From the NCBI GenBank assembly GCA_018830285.1, contig JAHJSB010000010.1, positions 1 through 64,000 on the forward strand: a stretch of 64,000 nt of DNA. The letters run 5' to 3'. The notes under the pieces were generated by a model. The model was not told where the DNA came from. It searched no databases and saw only the letters and a list, made by a program, of their open reading frames with translations. Below are positions 27,921 through 38,255 of this stretch, piece after piece (position 1 is the stretch's first letter; each line of letters opens with the position of its first letter). The DNA comes from Alphaproteobacteria bacterium. Lineage in GTDB: Bacteria > Pseudomonadota > Alphaproteobacteria > Caulobacterales > Hyphomonadaceae. A program made the position numbers and the translations under genes.

Positions 27921-28259
27921 TCAGGCCGCCTCGACTTCGACGCCCTTGTCCTGGAAGAAGTCGCGCAACTCGCCGCTTTCGAACATTTCCTTGACGATGT
28001 CACAGCCGCCAACGAATTCGCCCTTCACGTAAAGCTGAGGGATCGTGGGCCATTGCGAATAGGCTTTGATGCCTTCGCGAACGGCGGCGTCCTCGAGCAC
28101 GTTGGTCGAGACGTATTCAACGCCGAGATAGTCGAGGACCTGCACGACGACTGACGAGAATCCGCACTGGGGAAACGTGGGCGTGCCCTTCATGAACAAG
28201 ACGACGTCGTTCGCGTTGACGGCCTTTTCGATGGCCTCGAGTGTGGTCTTGTCGGTCAT
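27921..28259 (-). CDS. grxD: monothiol glutaredoxin, Grx4 family
   Basis: A 112-residue monothiol glutaredoxin that binds a [2Fe-2S] cluster with glutathione and works with BolA proteins in iron-sulfur trafficking. The active site CGFSS follows KGTPTFPQ at residues 25-32, and the glutathione-binding WPTIPQLYV and GGCDIV are present. Usual length for the family. A bolA gene lies 2.6 kb away on the same strand (30862-31098); in many alphaproteobacteria the two are adjacent. Confidence 0.95.
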   Translation of the reverse strand: MTDKTTLEAIEKAVNANDVVLFMKGTPTFPQCGFSSVVVQVLDYLGVEYVSTNVLEDAAVREGIKAYSQWPTIPQLYVKGEFVGGCDIVKEMFESGELRDFFQDKGVEVEAA

Positions 28260-28347
28260 GGCAGGTTCCTGAAATTCGTGTTCCCGGCTGATGTGTGGTG
28301 CGCGGCGGCCCTAGTCAAGCGGGCGACCGCGCACAACAGCATTGAGC

Positions 28348-30213
28348 CTATTCGGATTCAGCTTCGTCCCAGCCGCAAGACTGATCGGCATTCTGGTCCT
28401 TGAGGTAGACCATCAGCGGATCGAAATACTCGACAATTGCGCTTCCATCCATCTCGCGTGTGCCCGTGAACGATTCCAAGGCATCAGGCCAGGGCTTCGA
28501 TGCGCCCATTTCCATCATCGCATTGAAGCGCTCGCCGACGTCCTTGTTGTTATAGATCGAACAGCGGTGAAGCGGGCCTTCCCACCCAGCCTGCTCGCAA
28601 GCTGCTTTGTGGAACTGGAACTGCATCACGTATGACAGGAAGTAGCGCAGGTAAGGCGTATTGCCTGGTATGTGGTATTTGGCGCCCGGGTCGAATGCAT
28701 CGGCGGGGCGTTCGCCGGGGGGCACGATGCCCTGCAGTTCGAGGCGTTTGGCCCACCAGGCATCATTGTAGTCTTCCGGCGCGGTCTCGCCCGACAGCAC
28801 ATCCCAGCGCCAGCCGTCGACTGTGAGCGCGAAGGGCAGGAAGGCGACCTTCTTGAGGGCGACGTTGAGAAGGAGGGCCGTGTCAGCGTCAGCTGGCGGC
28901 ATCTCGCTCTCATCAATCAAGCCGATCTGCTTCAGGTATTCAGGCGTGATCGACAGCCCGATGAAATCGCCAATGGCTTCGTGGAAGCCGTCATGGGCAC
29001 CGTCCTTGTAGAGGAAGTCCTGGTCCTTGTAGGCGCGCTGGTAGAAATTGTGCCCGAGTTCATGATGGACCGTGTCGAAGTCTTCCTCGTTGACCTCCGT
29101 GCACATCTTGATGCGAACATCTTCCTTATTGTCGAGGTCCCAGGCCGATGCGTGGCAGACGACTTCGCGTCCTTCCGGTCGCGTGATCATGGAGCGCTCC
29201 CAGAACGTGGCCGGAAGTGGCGCGAGCCCGAGAGATGTGAAGAAACCTTCGCCGGTCTTGACCATCTTGAGCGGGTCGTAGCCTTTTTCGACAAGGCGAG
29301 CGGTCAGGTTATAGCTCGGTCCCGGCGTGTCGGTCTTCACGACATCATAGATGCCCGACCAATCCTGCGCCCACATGTTGCCGAGAAGGTCGGCGCGGAT
29401 GGGGCCGGTTTTGGGCTGGATGTCATCGCCATACTGCGCGTTGAGCCGGTTGCGGGCATAGCAGTGGAGCTCCTTGTACAGCGGTTCGACCTGTCCCCAG
29501 AGTCGGTCGACTTCCGCCTCCATCTCTTCAGGGGCCATGTCGTAATTCGACAGCCACATCTGGTCGAGGCTTGGGTAGCCCAGTTCCCGGGCGCCCTCAT
29601 TGGCGATCTCCACCATGCGGGCATAGGCATCCTTCATGACGGGAGAAATCGTGCGCCAGCCTTCCCATACGGCTTTCAACTCTTCCGGATCGCGCGAGGT
29701 TTCGATGATCGTGGACAGCTCGTCCAGTGTCAGGTCCTTGCCTTTGTAATTGAACGTGCCGGTTCCATATGCCGCGTCGAGGCCCGTCGTGATATTGGCG
29801 AGCTCTTCGGCTGCACCTTCGGTGGAAGGGGCCGGGATCGTGATGCCGGCGCGCAGGCGGGTCATCTTGCGAGCAAGTTCCGGGGGCAGGTCGGCGAGAT
29901 TGAATTTCTTGGATTCATTCGCGAGCGACACGGCCAGCTTCGTGTAACGCGCGCCAACTTCGGCGGCCGCAGCGTTTGTCTCGTCGGTGATGTTGGTCGC
30001 CTGCGCCCAGAACACCAGGCTCGCTTCGTCCGACATGTCGGAAAGTTCCGACTCAGCGCGCGCCATGAAGGCCTTGGCTTCAGTGACTGTGGCTGACTCA
30101 GTGACGGCCTCGGCAGCAACTGGCGCTGTTTCCTGAAGGGTTTCTTTTGGTGCCGCACAGCTGGCGAGGGCAATAGTTAGCGCGATAGCACTGGTTGCGA
30201 GTGAAAAACGCAT
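28348..30213 (-). CDS. M2-family peptidyl-dipeptidase lipoprotein
   Basis: A 621-residue zinc dipeptidyl carboxypeptidase of the angiotensin-converting-enzyme family. The N-terminus has a lipoprotein signal (IALTIALASC), so it is tethered to a membrane facing the periplasm. The zinc site is HHELGH near residue 389 and the third ligand is in GFHEAIGDFIGLS about 25 residues on, as in ACE. It would release C-terminal dipeptides from short peptides, for nutrition or turnover. It lies between grxD and bolA. Confidence 0.92.
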   Translation of the reverse strand: MRFSLATSAIALTIALASCAAPKETLQETAPVAAEAVTESATVTEAKAFMARAESELSDMSDEASLVFWAQATNITDETNAAAAEVGARYTKLAVSLANESKKFNLADLPPELARKMTRLRAGITIPAPSTEGAAEELANITTGLDAAYGTGTFNYKGKDLTLDELSTIIETSRDPEELKAVWEGWRTISPVMKDAYARMVEIANEGARELGYPSLDQMWLSNYDMAPEEMEAEVDRLWGQVEPLYKELHCYARNRLNAQYGDDIQPKTGPIRADLLGNMWAQDWSGIYDVVKTDTPGPSYNLTARLVEKGYDPLKMVKTGEGFFTSLGLAPLPATFWERSMITRPEGREVVCHASAWDLDNKEDVRIKMCTEVNEEDFDTVHHELGHNFYQRAYKDQDFLYKDGAHDGFHEAIGDFIGLSITPEYLKQIGLIDESEMPPADADTALLLNVALKKVAFLPFALTVDGWRWDVLSGETAPEDYNDAWWAKRLELQGIVPPGERPADAFDPGAKYHIPGNTPYLRYFLSYVMQFQFHKAACEQAGWEGPLHRCSIYNNKDVGERFNAMMEMGASKPWPDALESFTGTREMDGSAIVEYFDPLMVYLKDQNADQSCGWDEAESE

Positions 30214-30358
30214 GGTGAAATGGGACTCCCGTGGTAAAATTTTGCCCGAAGTGACAGGATTGGCGCAATGCCGTCAATCGGAACAGCCGACAAAATAATG
30301 ATTGTTTCTTTCATCGTTCAGGAGCTAAGGTCTGCCCAACACATGGAGCTGAAATTCG

Positions 30359-30865
30359 ATGACCGATACCCTGTCCTACGTTCTCAAGACCTCCGTCAAT
30401 CAGATACTTGGATCGACCCGGAGCACCCTCAAAAAGGGTGAAGAGCATGCCCGCGCCCTGGGTGTCGAAGATTCGGTGATGCTGGCTGCGCGTCTCTACC
30501 CGGACATGCTGCCGCTCAGCCGTCAGGTGCAAATCGCCTGCGACAACGCCGCTCGCGGTGCCGCTCGTCTTGCCGGTCTTGAGATGCCGAGTTTTCCCGA
30601 CACCGAGACAACCTTTCCGGAACTGATGGCGCGTTGCGACGCCGCCATGGCGTTCGTCAACTCGACCGATGATGCCAAGATAAATGCCAACGCACTTGAA
30701 ACGCTGCAGATTCCGCTCGGCCCGCAGACTGTGCCGATGCAGGGCCGCCAGTACCTGACCTCTTTCGTGCTGGCGAACATGCTGTTCCACGCCACGATGG
30801 CCTATGGCTTGCTGCGCCATCAAGGTGTTGTGCTGGGCAAGCGGGACTTCCTGGTTGCTGGCTAG
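30359..30865 (+). CDS. DUF1993-family protein
   Basis: A 168-residue soluble protein matching DUF1993, a helical DinB-like family of unknown activity. Typical features are LYPDMLPLSRQVQIACDNA near residue 46, a central helix (TFPELMARCDAAMAFV) and a late NMLFHATMAYGLLRHQG, whose His would fit a metal-binding four-helix bundle. It lies between the divergently transcribed M2 peptidase and the convergent bolA, whose stop it overlaps by four bases. Confidence 0.82.
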   Translation: MTDTLSYVLKTSVNQILGSTRSTLKKGEEHARALGVEDSVMLAARLYPDMLPLSRQVQIACDNAARGAARLAGLEMPSFPDTETTFPELMARCDAAMAFVNSTDDAKINANALETLQIPLGPQTVPMQGRQYLTSFVLANMLFHATMAYGLLRHQGVVLGKRDFLVAG

Positions 30866-31098
30866 GCGTCGGGCGCTTTCGTCTTGAGGGCGAGGGCGTG
30901 CAGTTCGCCGCCCATCGTTCCCTTGAGTGCGGCATAGACCAGCTGGTGCTGTTTCACACGCGCAAGCCCCGCAAATTGCGGACTGATGATTTCAGCCTGC
31001 CAGTGATTGTCGTCTCCGGCGAGGTCGGTCAGCGTGATTTCGGCGTCCGGGAAAGCGTCGGTCAGGTAGCCGAGCAGGGTGTCGCGGTTCATGGCCAT
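30862..31098 (-). CDS. bolA: BolA-family protein
   Basis: A 78-residue BolA/IbaG-like protein with the class II KH-like fold. LTDLAGDDNHWQAEIIS followed by FAGLARVKQHQLVYAAL carries the conserved His that coordinates the shared [2Fe-2S] cluster with Grx4. It most likely pairs with the GrxD encoded at 27921. GAGGACA precedes the first of two ATGs. It lies between a DUF1993 gene and an M28 peptidase gene instead of between purL and grxD. Confidence 0.93.
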   Translation of the reverse strand: MAMNRDTLLGYLTDAFPDAEITLTDLAGDDNHWQAEIISPQFAGLARVKQHQLVYAALKGTMGGELHALALKTKAPDA

Positions 31099-31178
31099 GG
31101 CAGCGTGTCCTCAATTCAGCTAGGCACATGGACGCGGGCTCCTGAGGGGTCAAGGTTTCTGGCAGAGTGGATGCAGCG

Positions 31179-32180
31179 ATGAGAAGCAGGAAAGCGTGGG
31201 GCCTGGCGGCTATTCTGGGGCTTGTGTCGGTGGTGGTTGGCGGCGTTTTGTTGACACTGGACCGAGATGTCGTGGAGCCGAGCCTCGTCCAATACCACGC
31301 CCAGTTCATTGATGCAGGGGCCATGCTGCGTCTGACCGAAACCCTGTCGAGTGACGCGCTGGAAGGCCGGGCGACGGGATCGCGAGGCAATGAGGCGGCG
31401 CGGGACTTCATCCAGAAGCGGTTCGAGACGCTCGGGCTGAGACAGTTCGGCGACACGTATTTCCAGTCGTTCACAGCGGTGCCTGAAGAGCAGGGCGAGG
31501 CACCAGTTTCCGGTGTGAACGTCGTCGGCTGGATCGCCGGGAAAACGCCTGGCGATGGTCCGGCCATCGTGATCACAGCGCATTATGATCATCTCGGGAT
31601 CGTCGATGGTGAAATTTACAATGGCGCGGATGACAATGCGTCCGGCGTAGCAGCCCTGATTGCCGTGGCCCAGTATTTCGCGTTGAATGCGCCGAGGCAT
31701 GACATAATTTTCGCGGTCGTCGATGCCGAAGAGATCGGCCATCTCGGGTCGCGTGCCTTTGTCGCCTCACCGCCTGTACTTCTGGAGCGGATCGCCCTGA
31801 ACATCAACTACGACATGGTCAGTCGGTCACCCGCTGGTGAAATCTATGTCGCGGGTACTTTTCATACGCCCGAACTGAAGTCGCTCGTGGAAACGGTTGC
31901 GACAGAGGCGCCGGTCAGGGTCCTGATGGGGCATGATGATCCCGCCTTGGGCGAGGTAGACGACTGGACCCTTCTTTCGGATCATGAGCCGTTCCACGAA
32001 TCAGGAATCCCGTTCCTGTATTTCAGCGTGGAGTACCATCCCGGCTATCACAAGCCGAGCGACGACTATTCAGAAATCACGCCGGACTTCTTCGCCCGCG
32101 CAGGCGACACGCTCGTGATAGCGGCAATGGCGGCCGACGATGACCTGGAGGCCATTGAAGTCATGAGGCAGGCAGACTAG
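31179..32180 (+). CDS. M28-family metallopeptidase, membrane-anchored
   Basis: A 333-residue zinc aminopeptidase-type protein. The N-terminal [20 protein letters not shown] is a signal anchor, so the catalytic part is periplasmic. M28 ligands are visible in order: [24 protein letters not shown] (general base Glu and ligand), INYDMVSR and the C-terminal YHKPSDDY. Length is normal for a single-domain M28. I prefer the ATG four codons after the first possible GTG. It is convergent with purL and shares four bases with its stop. Confidence 0.88.
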   Translation: MRSRKAWGLAAILGLVSVVVGGVLLTLDRDVVEPSLVQYHAQFIDAGAMLRLTETLSSDALEGRATGSRGNEAARDFIQKRFETLGLRQFGDTYFQSFTAVPEEQGEAPVSGVNVVGWIAGKTPGDGPAIVITAHYDHLGIVDGEIYNGADDNASGVAALIAVAQYFALNAPRHDIIFAVVDAEEIGHLGSRAFVASPPVLLERIALNINYDMVSRSPAGEIYVAGTFHTPELKSLVETVATEAPVRVLMGHDDPALGEVDDWTLLSDHEPFHESGIPFLYFSVEYHPGYHKPSDDYSEITPDFFARAGDTLVIAAMAADDDLEAIEVMRQAD

Positions 32181-34465
32181 TCGACTTCGTTCATGTAGTT
32201 TGGCAACCAGCCTTCATGTGCTTCCCGGAGCCGGGAGAGGGGCAGTTCAGCCACTTTTCGAGCTTTGACCGGCTCTTCAATGAAGACGAGATAATCGCCT
32301 TGGACACTTCCGCACCATCCCGCATTGATGGACAATTCGTTGCCTCTCCGCACGATCTCGGCCTGTGACGACTGCGGAACAGCCATCAGGTAACGCGCCG
32401 AGGCTTCGCAGAACAGGTTCATTGCGGTGGCCTTGTCCCGGCCTATATCTTCGATCGAGACTGTCATTCCCATGCCACTCGCCAGCGCCAATTCGGCTGC
32501 AGCACAAGCAATTCCACCATCGCTGACATCGTGCACGGCATGGACAAGCCCGTCGTGAATGAGTTGCCTTACGAAAGTCGCGTGCTTCTTCTCGATTTCG
32601 AGGTCGATGGGTGGCGGCGATCCGAGATCTTCCCCTTTCAGTCCAAGCCATTCGCGCGCAAAAAGTGAGGCACCGAACTGGCCAGTCGTGTCGCCAACGA
32701 AAATCAGCACGTCGTCTTTTTCTGCGCCCTTGAGCGTCGCTATCTTGCTGACATCCTCGATCAGTCCGATCCCGCCCACGACCGGCGTCGGTGGAATGGC
32801 CACGCCGTCGGTCTCGTTATAGAGCGAGACGTTGCCGGACACGACGGGGAAGTCGAGCACGCGGCAGGCCTCGGCCATGCCTTCGATGGCCTTGACGATG
32901 TAGCCCATCGTGGCGGGCTTTTCCGGGTTGCCGAAATTCAGGTTGTCGGTGATTGCAATCGGTGTGGCACCGACTGATGACAGGTTGCGATAGGCTTCTG
33001 CAACAGCCTGCTTGCCGCCCTCATAAGGGTCGGCGGCGACATAGTGCGGGTTGCAGTCGGAACAGATGGCGAGTGCCTTGTTCGTGCCGTGGATGCGCAC
33101 GATGGCGGCGTTGCCCATGCTCTGGCTGCTGTCGAGCGTGTCGTTCATCACGTGGCGGTCATACTGTTCCCAGATCCAGCGCTTGGACGCCATGTCCGGG
33201 CAGGACATGAGCTTGAGCACCACGTCGCCATAATCCCCGGGCTCAGGGAATCTGGAGATGTCGAGTACGGCGCGTTTTGGCGGCTCGATCCATGGCCGGT
33301 CATAATTGGGAGCGTCTTCAGCCAGCGGTGCGACAGGGATATCGCACACGACCTGGCCAAACTGCGTGAGCACGAGGTGGCCGGTATCCGTCGTCTCGCC
33401 GATAACTTCGGCGGAGAGATCGTACTTGTCGAAAATCGCCTTCGCCATGTCGATCTTGTCGGGATAAAGCACCATGAGCATGCGCTCCTGGCTTTCCGAC
33501 AGCATGATCTCATAGGCGGTCATGCCCTCTTCGCGCTGGGGCACCTTGTCGAGGTCCATGACCACGCCGATCCCTTCGCCATTGGCGCCGCCACTGGCGG
33601 CCATTTCGACGCTGGACGATGTCAGGCCCGCTGCGCCCATGTCCTGGATCGCCTGGATCGCGTCAGTCGCCATCAGCTCGAGGCAGGCTTCGATCAGCAG
33701 TTTTTCGGTGAACGGGTCGCCGACCTGGACTGTGGGGCGCTTCTCCTCGTCACCTTCCGAGAATTCAGCCGAGGCCATGGTCGCGCCGTGGATTCCGTCG
33801 CGGCCCGTCTTGGATCCGACATAGAAAATCGGGTTGCCTGGCGTCGCGCCGCGCGCATAGAAAATCTTGTCCTGGTCGGCGAGGCCGACGGCCATCGCGT
33901 TGACAAGGATGTTGCCGTTGTAACCGGCGTCGAACTGGGTCTCGCCAGCGACCGTCGGCACGCCAACGCAATTGCCGTAGCCGCCAATGCCGGCGACGAC
34001 GCCCGCGACGAGGCTGCGGGTCTTCGGGTGGCTCGGGTCGCCGAAGCGCAGGGCATTCACCAGCGCGATCGGCCGCGCGCCCATGGTGAAGACGTCACGC
34101 AGGATGCCGCCGACGCCGGTGGCCGCGCCCTGGTAGGGCTCAATGTAGGATGGGTGGTTGTGGCTCTCCATCTTGAAGATGGCGGCCTGGCCGTCGCCGA
34201 TATCGATCACGCCAGCATTCTCGCCGGGACCCTGGATGACGCGGGCATTCTTGGTCGGGAATTTCGACAGGTGGCGCCGGGATGACTTGTACGAGCAATG
34301 CTCGGACCACATCACCGAATAGATGCCGAGCTCAACAAGGTTCGGCTCGCGACCAAGGCGGGTGACGAGGCGTTCCCACTCATCGGCCTTGATGCCGTGT
34401 TCGACGCCTTCTTTGGCGGTCTGAGTCGTGGTCAGGCGGGCGAGTATCGCAGATGTATCAGGCAT
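32177..34465 (-). CDS. purL: phosphoribosylformylglycinamidine synthase subunit PurL
   Basis: A 762-residue small-type PurL that makes FGAM from FGAR, ATP and ammonia in purine synthesis, working with PurQ (glutaminase) and PurS. Signatures include [13 protein letters not shown] near residue 55, [20 protein letters not shown] near residue 97, and [15 protein letters not shown] in the second AIRS-like half. Length fits the alphaproteobacterial three-subunit type. PurQ lies 3.8 kb upstream on the same strand with three unrelated genes between. PurS is not in the window. Confidence 0.96.
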   Translation of the reverse strand: MPDTSAILARLTTTQTAKEGVEHGIKADEWERLVTRLGREPNLVELGIYSVMWSEHCSYKSSRRHLSKFPTKNARVIQGPGENAGVIDIGDGQAAIFKMESHNHPSYIEPYQGAATGVGGILRDVFTMGARPIALVNALRFGDPSHPKTRSLVAGVVAGIGGYGNCVGVPTVAGETQFDAGYNGNILVNAMAVGLADQDKIFYARGATPGNPIFYVGSKTGRDGIHGATMASAEFSEGDEEKRPTVQVGDPFTEKLLIEACLELMATDAIQAIQDMGAAGLTSSSVEMAASGGANGEGIGVVMDLDKVPQREEGMTAYEIMLSESQERMLMVLYPDKIDMAKAIFDKYDLSAEVIGETTDTGHLVLTQFGQVVCDIPVAPLAEDAPNYDRPWIEPPKRAVLDISRFPEPGDYGDVVLKLMSCPDMASKRWIWEQYDRHVMNDTLDSSQSMGNAAIVRIHGTNKALAICSDCNPHYVAADPYEGGKQAVAEAYRNLSSVGATPIAITDNLNFGNPEKPATMGYIVKAIEGMAEACRVLDFPVVSGNVSLYNETDGVAIPPTPVVGGIGLIEDVSKIATLKGAEKDDVLIFVGDTTGQFGASLFAREWLGLKGEDLGSPPPIDLEIEKKHATFVRQLIHDGLVHAVHDVSDGGIACAAAELALASGMGMTVSIEDIGRDKATAMNLFCEASARYLMAVPQSSQAEIVRRGNELSINAGWCGSVQGDYLVFIEEPVKARKVAELPLSRLREAHEGWLPNYMNEVD

Positions 34466-34512
34466 GCGGGCGCTTTAACCGCAAAGCGCCCGAGTCGCCA
34501 GCCTGATTGTGC

Positions 34513-35697
34513 TCACTCGGCGTTTTGGGCCGCATGCCAAGCGGCACCCTCGGATTTGGCCAGTTCGACGAGATTGCCCATCGCGAGGTTCATATCAACG
34601 AGATGCAGGCCCCAGTCGGCCAGGATTTCGCCGTTGACGACTACGTCCCCGGGAATGTCATCGGCGCGCGGGTCTTCAAGATTGGCATTGATTGTAACGG
34701 CCAACCAGTCGTGCGTATCATTTGCCTCGCACGTCGCCGTCAGCAGGCCCGGCAGCGATACGAACGGTGTTGCCACGGGTACGCCATAGTCGTTTGGCGC
34801 AGGGCGTCCGAGGCTTTGGCGCGGCATGAAGGCGTTCAGGGCATCGGCGTCGCCCGTGAGCGCAGCAGGATTATTGCAGACGGCGCGTTGGTTACCATCC
34901 GTTAGTCCGAACCGGGAGTCGGTTGGTGGTGGATTGGTCGCGCGGAAGCTCTCGAAATTTACGAGGCAGCCGGTTTCGGTGCCCGATTTGCAGACGGGCA
35001 GGCCAGCTGCCTTGCCGGTTGCCGCATTAATCGTGGTTGGAAACCCGATCGCGTGTACGGCAATAAGATTGTCCTGTGCGGTGGATCCGACGATATCGGT
35101 CTCTAGCATGTCGTAGATCATGCCGGCGCCCTGTGAATGACCGATCAGGACCACGCCGCGACCATTGTTCTGGTGCTTCATGTATGTGTTCCAGCTATCG
35201 ATCACGTCGGCATAGCGCATCTCTGCATTGGCCGTGGACTGGCCCGTCATCATCTGCGTGCGCAACTCGAGCAGCGTGCGCTGACGGTAGATGGGTGCAA
35301 ACAGGCGACATGTCTCGCCGTAGCGTGCGAACTGGTTTGCTACGACATTCAGTTCTTCGGGCCCGGGAGTCATGTCGCTGTTGGGCGTCGGGTCAAACGA
35401 GACGGTGGGATAGATGTAGAAGCAATCAAACGCAGGATCGACGGCAGGTTCGAACGGGATGATCGAGGTCGTGCCGTCGGCAGCGATGGCGGTCGCAGTC
35501 AGGTCAACCGCACAGGCATCTGACGCCTTGTCGGGGTGGCACAGCCAGTTTGCCATGTCGGCGTAATCATTGTGTTCGAAACCTGGGACTTCCGCCGCAA
35601 CTGGCGCGGCGACGGGCGTTCCGTTGGTCTTCGGTGCGTCTTTGGAGCACGATGACAGGACGAGCGCGGCAGCGCCGATCAACAGCTTCTTCAACAT
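34513..35697 (-). CDS. DUF3089 alpha/beta-hydrolase lipoprotein
   Basis: A 394-residue predicted lipoprotein (LLIGAAALVLSSC) of the DUF3089 family, an alpha/beta-hydrolase type. FDCFYIYPTVS near residue 90 and the nucleophile elbow GHSQGAG near residue 190 are typical; CAVDLTATAIAADG near the start is the family N-terminus. It is likely an esterase or lipase in the cell envelope; the substrate is unknown. It lies 47 bases upstream of purL and 38 downstream of the adenine deaminase gene, so it seems to be part of one transcription unit with purine genes. Confidence 0.82.
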   Translation of the reverse strand: MLKKLLIGAAALVLSSCSKDAPKTNGTPVAAPVAAEVPGFEHNDYADMANWLCHPDKASDACAVDLTATAIAADGTTSIIPFEPAVDPAFDCFYIYPTVSFDPTPNSDMTPGPEELNVVANQFARYGETCRLFAPIYRQRTLLELRTQMMTGQSTANAEMRYADVIDSWNTYMKHQNNGRGVVLIGHSQGAGMIYDMLETDIVGSTAQDNLIAVHAIGFPTTINAATGKAAGLPVCKSGTETGCLVNFESFRATNPPPTDSRFGLTDGNQRAVCNNPAALTGDADALNAFMPRQSLGRPAPNDYGVPVATPFVSLPGLLTATCEANDTHDWLAVTINANLEDPRADDIPGDVVVNGEILADWGLHLVDMNLAMGNLVELAKSEGAAWHAAQNAE

Positions 35698-35735
35698 GGA
35701 TGTTTCCTCGGATTTTTGCTTGCCGAGGAGTGCTG

Positions 35736-36746
35736 TCAGATTCCCAGCGCCTTGTCGATTTCTGAAAGGTGGCGGGCCTTGTCGGCGTCGCTGAGAAAGG
35801 CGCCGGTGAAACTGTTTCGGGCGAGTTGAACGAGTTGATCGCCGCTGAGGTCGAGTGCGTCGGCGATCTCAAGATAGTTCTGGTTTATGTACCCCCCGAA
35901 ATAGGCGGGGTCATCCGAGTTGACCGTCACAAGCAAGCCCGCTTCCAGCTGTGTCTTCAGCGGGCTGGCGCGAAGGTCGTCGATGACGCAGAGCGACAGG
36001 TTGGAAAGGGGGCAGTTGGTCAGTGGCGTTTGCGAATCGAGCAGGACCTGGACCAGTCCGGCATCCTCCATTGACCGGTTGCCATGGTCGATGCGGTCGG
36101 CGCCGATATCGATGAGCGCTTCGCGGACATATTCCGGCGGTCCTTCCTCGCCGGCATGGAGACAGAGCTTGAATCCCAATTCCCGGCATTTCGCAAATAG
36201 GCGCGCAAACTTGGACGGCGGGTGGCCGACTTCTGAACTGTCCAGGCCGACACCAATGAAACGGTCGTGATAAGGCGTCGACTCGTCCAGGAGCGCGAAG
36301 CCGTCCGCCTCACTCAGATGGCGCAGGAAGCTCATGATCAGGCGTGACGTGATGCCGAGTTTTTCCTCGCCGTCGTTCAGCGCGCGGAGAATGCCATCAG
36401 CGACCGTCGCAAAGGCGACGCCGCGTTCGGTGTGTGCCTGCGGGTCGAAGAATATCTCTGCATGGCGGACATTGTCGGCGGCTACGCGTTGAAGATAGGC
36501 CCATGTCAGGTCGTAGAAATCCTGCTCATGGAGAAGGACGGCCATGCCCTGATAGTAGATGTCGAGGAATTCCTGAAGATTGGAGAAGGCGTACGCAGCC
36601 CGGGCCTCCTGCAGAGTCTTGAAGGGCACCGTAATCTTGTTGCGCTCCGCAATTGCCATCATCAGTTCGGGCTCGAAGCTACCTTCGATGTGGAGGTGGA
36701 GTTCGGCTTTGGGCAGTTTTGCGATCAGCGAAGCACGGTCAGTCAT
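35736..36746 (-). CDS. adenine deaminase (adenosine deaminase-like fold)
   Basis: A 336-residue zinc amidohydrolase. LPKAELHLHIEGSFEPEL holds the metal-binding HxH, LHAGEEGPPEYV the His and catalytic Glu, RIDHG another His, and TVNSDDPAYFGG the final Asp pair. FFDPQAHTERGV, GLDSSEVGHPPSKF and PLTNCPLSNLSLCV are typical of the adenine (not adenosine) deaminase branch, which turns adenine into hypoxanthine for salvage. It overlaps the upstream TPR-sulfotransferase by eight bases and sits between purQ and purL, a fitting place for purine salvage. Adenosine deaminase remains the alternative. Confidence 0.85.
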   Translation of the reverse strand: MTDRASLIAKLPKAELHLHIEGSFEPELMMAIAERNKITVPFKTLQEARAAYAFSNLQEFLDIYYQGMAVLLHEQDFYDLTWAYLQRVAADNVRHAEIFFDPQAHTERGVAFATVADGILRALNDGEEKLGITSRLIMSFLRHLSEADGFALLDESTPYHDRFIGVGLDSSEVGHPPSKFARLFAKCRELGFKLCLHAGEEGPPEYVREALIDIGADRIDHGNRSMEDAGLVQVLLDSQTPLTNCPLSNLSLCVIDDLRASPLKTQLEAGLLVTVNSDDPAYFGGYINQNYLEIADALDLSGDQLVQLARNSFTGAFLSDADKARHLSEIDKALGI

Positions 36747-38211
36747 TCAAGGCCTCCAGGAGTGGTCCTAGGTGGGATTCATAGTTCCGCCAGCGACCCG
36801 AAGAACGCTGGTAGAGCGGTTCGCGCACTTGCCAGACGCTGGCCGTCTTAACAGGCGTGCGGCTGTTGTGAAAGTCGAGGCAGGCAGCGTCAAACGGCAG
36901 GTTGAGGAAGGTCAGGACCTTCCGGATTTCGAGTTCAGGCGATCGTACCAGCGCATCATAATCCACATCGATAATCTTGTCCGGAGCGATGGATTTCCAA
37001 TGCGCCATGAGCTCTTGATAAGCACGGTATTGGTGGCCGAGATGGGCGAGGTCGAGGGCGTGAGGCTGCGTGTGGCTGAGGTGGAGGAAATAGTTCGACA
37101 GGCACGTGTCGAGGGGGTCTCGGACCGTGTGAAGAATGCGCGCATCCGGAAACAACCTGAGTATGAGACCGATATGGTAGAAATTGTCGGGGCGTTTGTC
37201 CGTGAAGATGCCTGAAGCGCCAGGCAAGCGGAGCGCTACGCCTGAGAGATACACGTCGCGCAGCTCGGCGGCTCGTGCGGTAGAAAGATTGGCCAGGCTT
37301 TGCGGGTAAGGTCTCAGGTCGCGCGCTGCGATCGTGCCCAGAAGGGGAAGTTCTCCGCCCGTTGTAACGGCGGTGTGCGCGGACAAGACCTGTTCCAGCA
37401 AAGTCGAACCGGACCGGAACTGGCCGAGGATGAACACAGGTGAAAGCGCGCCAGTGCTGGTAGGAGTGATCGGCCCGGGAGCCGGCAGGGACATGAGCGC
37501 TGCTACCAGCGCATCCTGGCGCGCAGGATCGTAGTCAGGTTGCTTCGGGTCGCGCGCCGCAAGGCTCTGGGCATTCGCGTTCTTGAACGCCTCAAATGCG
37601 CGATCATAGGCGCCGACCTGATCGAGCAGGCGACCGAGCGCAAATCCAAGACTCGTCCGGGCGGAGGCGGGCAAGTCGGGACGAACAAGCGCAGATTGAA
37701 TCTGTACGACAAGCTCATCATCCGGCGAATCGATTTTCGACAAATTGGCGAGGCGGGCGAGGGGTTCCGGTTCGCTCGGCGATTGTTGGAGCAGTGTACG
37801 GTATTCGGATGCCGCGCCCTCACGGTCGCCCAGGTCTTCAAGCGTGTTGGCGAGATTGAACCGGGCGTGTCCATAGCCGGGATTGATCGCGAGTGCGGCG
37901 CGGTACGAGTCCTGAGCCTTGGCTGGGTCAAGCAAATCGTCGGCAAAGATCACCCCCTTGTTGAGGAGCACTTCTTCGGGACCGCTGACATTGAGCCCGA
38001 TGGCGCGATCATAGGCGGTAATGGCGGCAGTCGGGTCGCCGGCACGCCGCAGAAGCCAGCCGAGATTGTACCAGCTATCAGGAAGGTTCGGCGCTTCGGC
38101 CAGCACGGCGCGATAGGCGGCTATGGCTTCGGGCACTTTGCCGGATTCCCTGAGCATCGATGCTTGGGCAAGGCGTTGGGCAATACGCGGGGGCAGTGGT
38201 TTTTGTGTCAT
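36739..38211 (-). CDS. TPR-repeat sulfotransferase-like protein
   Basis: A 490-residue two-part protein. Residues 1-200 contain about four TPR units (PDSWYNLGWLLRRAGDPTAA, YGHARFNLANTLEDLGDREG and similar). Residues 245-490 form a sulfotransferase domain: FILGQFRSGSTLLEQVLSAH is the 5'-phosphosulfate loop of PAPS-dependent enzymes, and HTVRDPLDTCLSNYF carries the 3'-phosphate motif. Related proteins are common in alphaproteobacteria, and some modify tyrosines or glycans; the target here is unknown. No signal peptide is visible. It lies between purQ and the adenine deaminase gene. Confidence 0.85.
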   Translation of the reverse strand: MTQKPLPPRIAQRLAQASMLRESGKVPEAIAAYRAVLAEAPNLPDSWYNLGWLLRRAGDPTAAITAYDRAIGLNVSGPEEVLLNKGVIFADDLLDPAKAQDSYRAALAINPGYGHARFNLANTLEDLGDREGAASEYRTLLQQSPSEPEPLARLANLSKIDSPDDELVVQIQSALVRPDLPASARTSLGFALGRLLDQVGAYDRAFEAFKNANAQSLAARDPKQPDYDPARQDALVAALMSLPAPGPITPTSTGALSPVFILGQFRSGSTLLEQVLSAHTAVTTGGELPLLGTIAARDLRPYPQSLANLSTARAAELRDVYLSGVALRLPGASGIFTDKRPDNFYHIGLILRLFPDARILHTVRDPLDTCLSNYFLHLSHTQPHALDLAHLGHQYRAYQELMAHWKSIAPDKIIDVDYDALVRSPELEIRKVLTFLNLPFDAACLDFHNSRTPVKTASVWQVREPLYQRSSGRWRNYESHLGPLLEALND

Positions 38212-38255
38212 GCTGCCTGTCGTTTTAAGTGTGACGGGCGCGCGTGGCCAGCGGA

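Noticed and set aside
28672-30096. A 474-codon open frame on the plus strand
   Set aside because: It is the mirror of the well-supported M2 peptidase gene; its protein has no recognisable motif and results from GC-rich codon use.
33044-34285. A 413-codon open frame on the plus strand
   Set aside because: It lies fully antisense to purL, whose motifs are clear; the antisense peptide is Arg/His/Ala-rich without family features.
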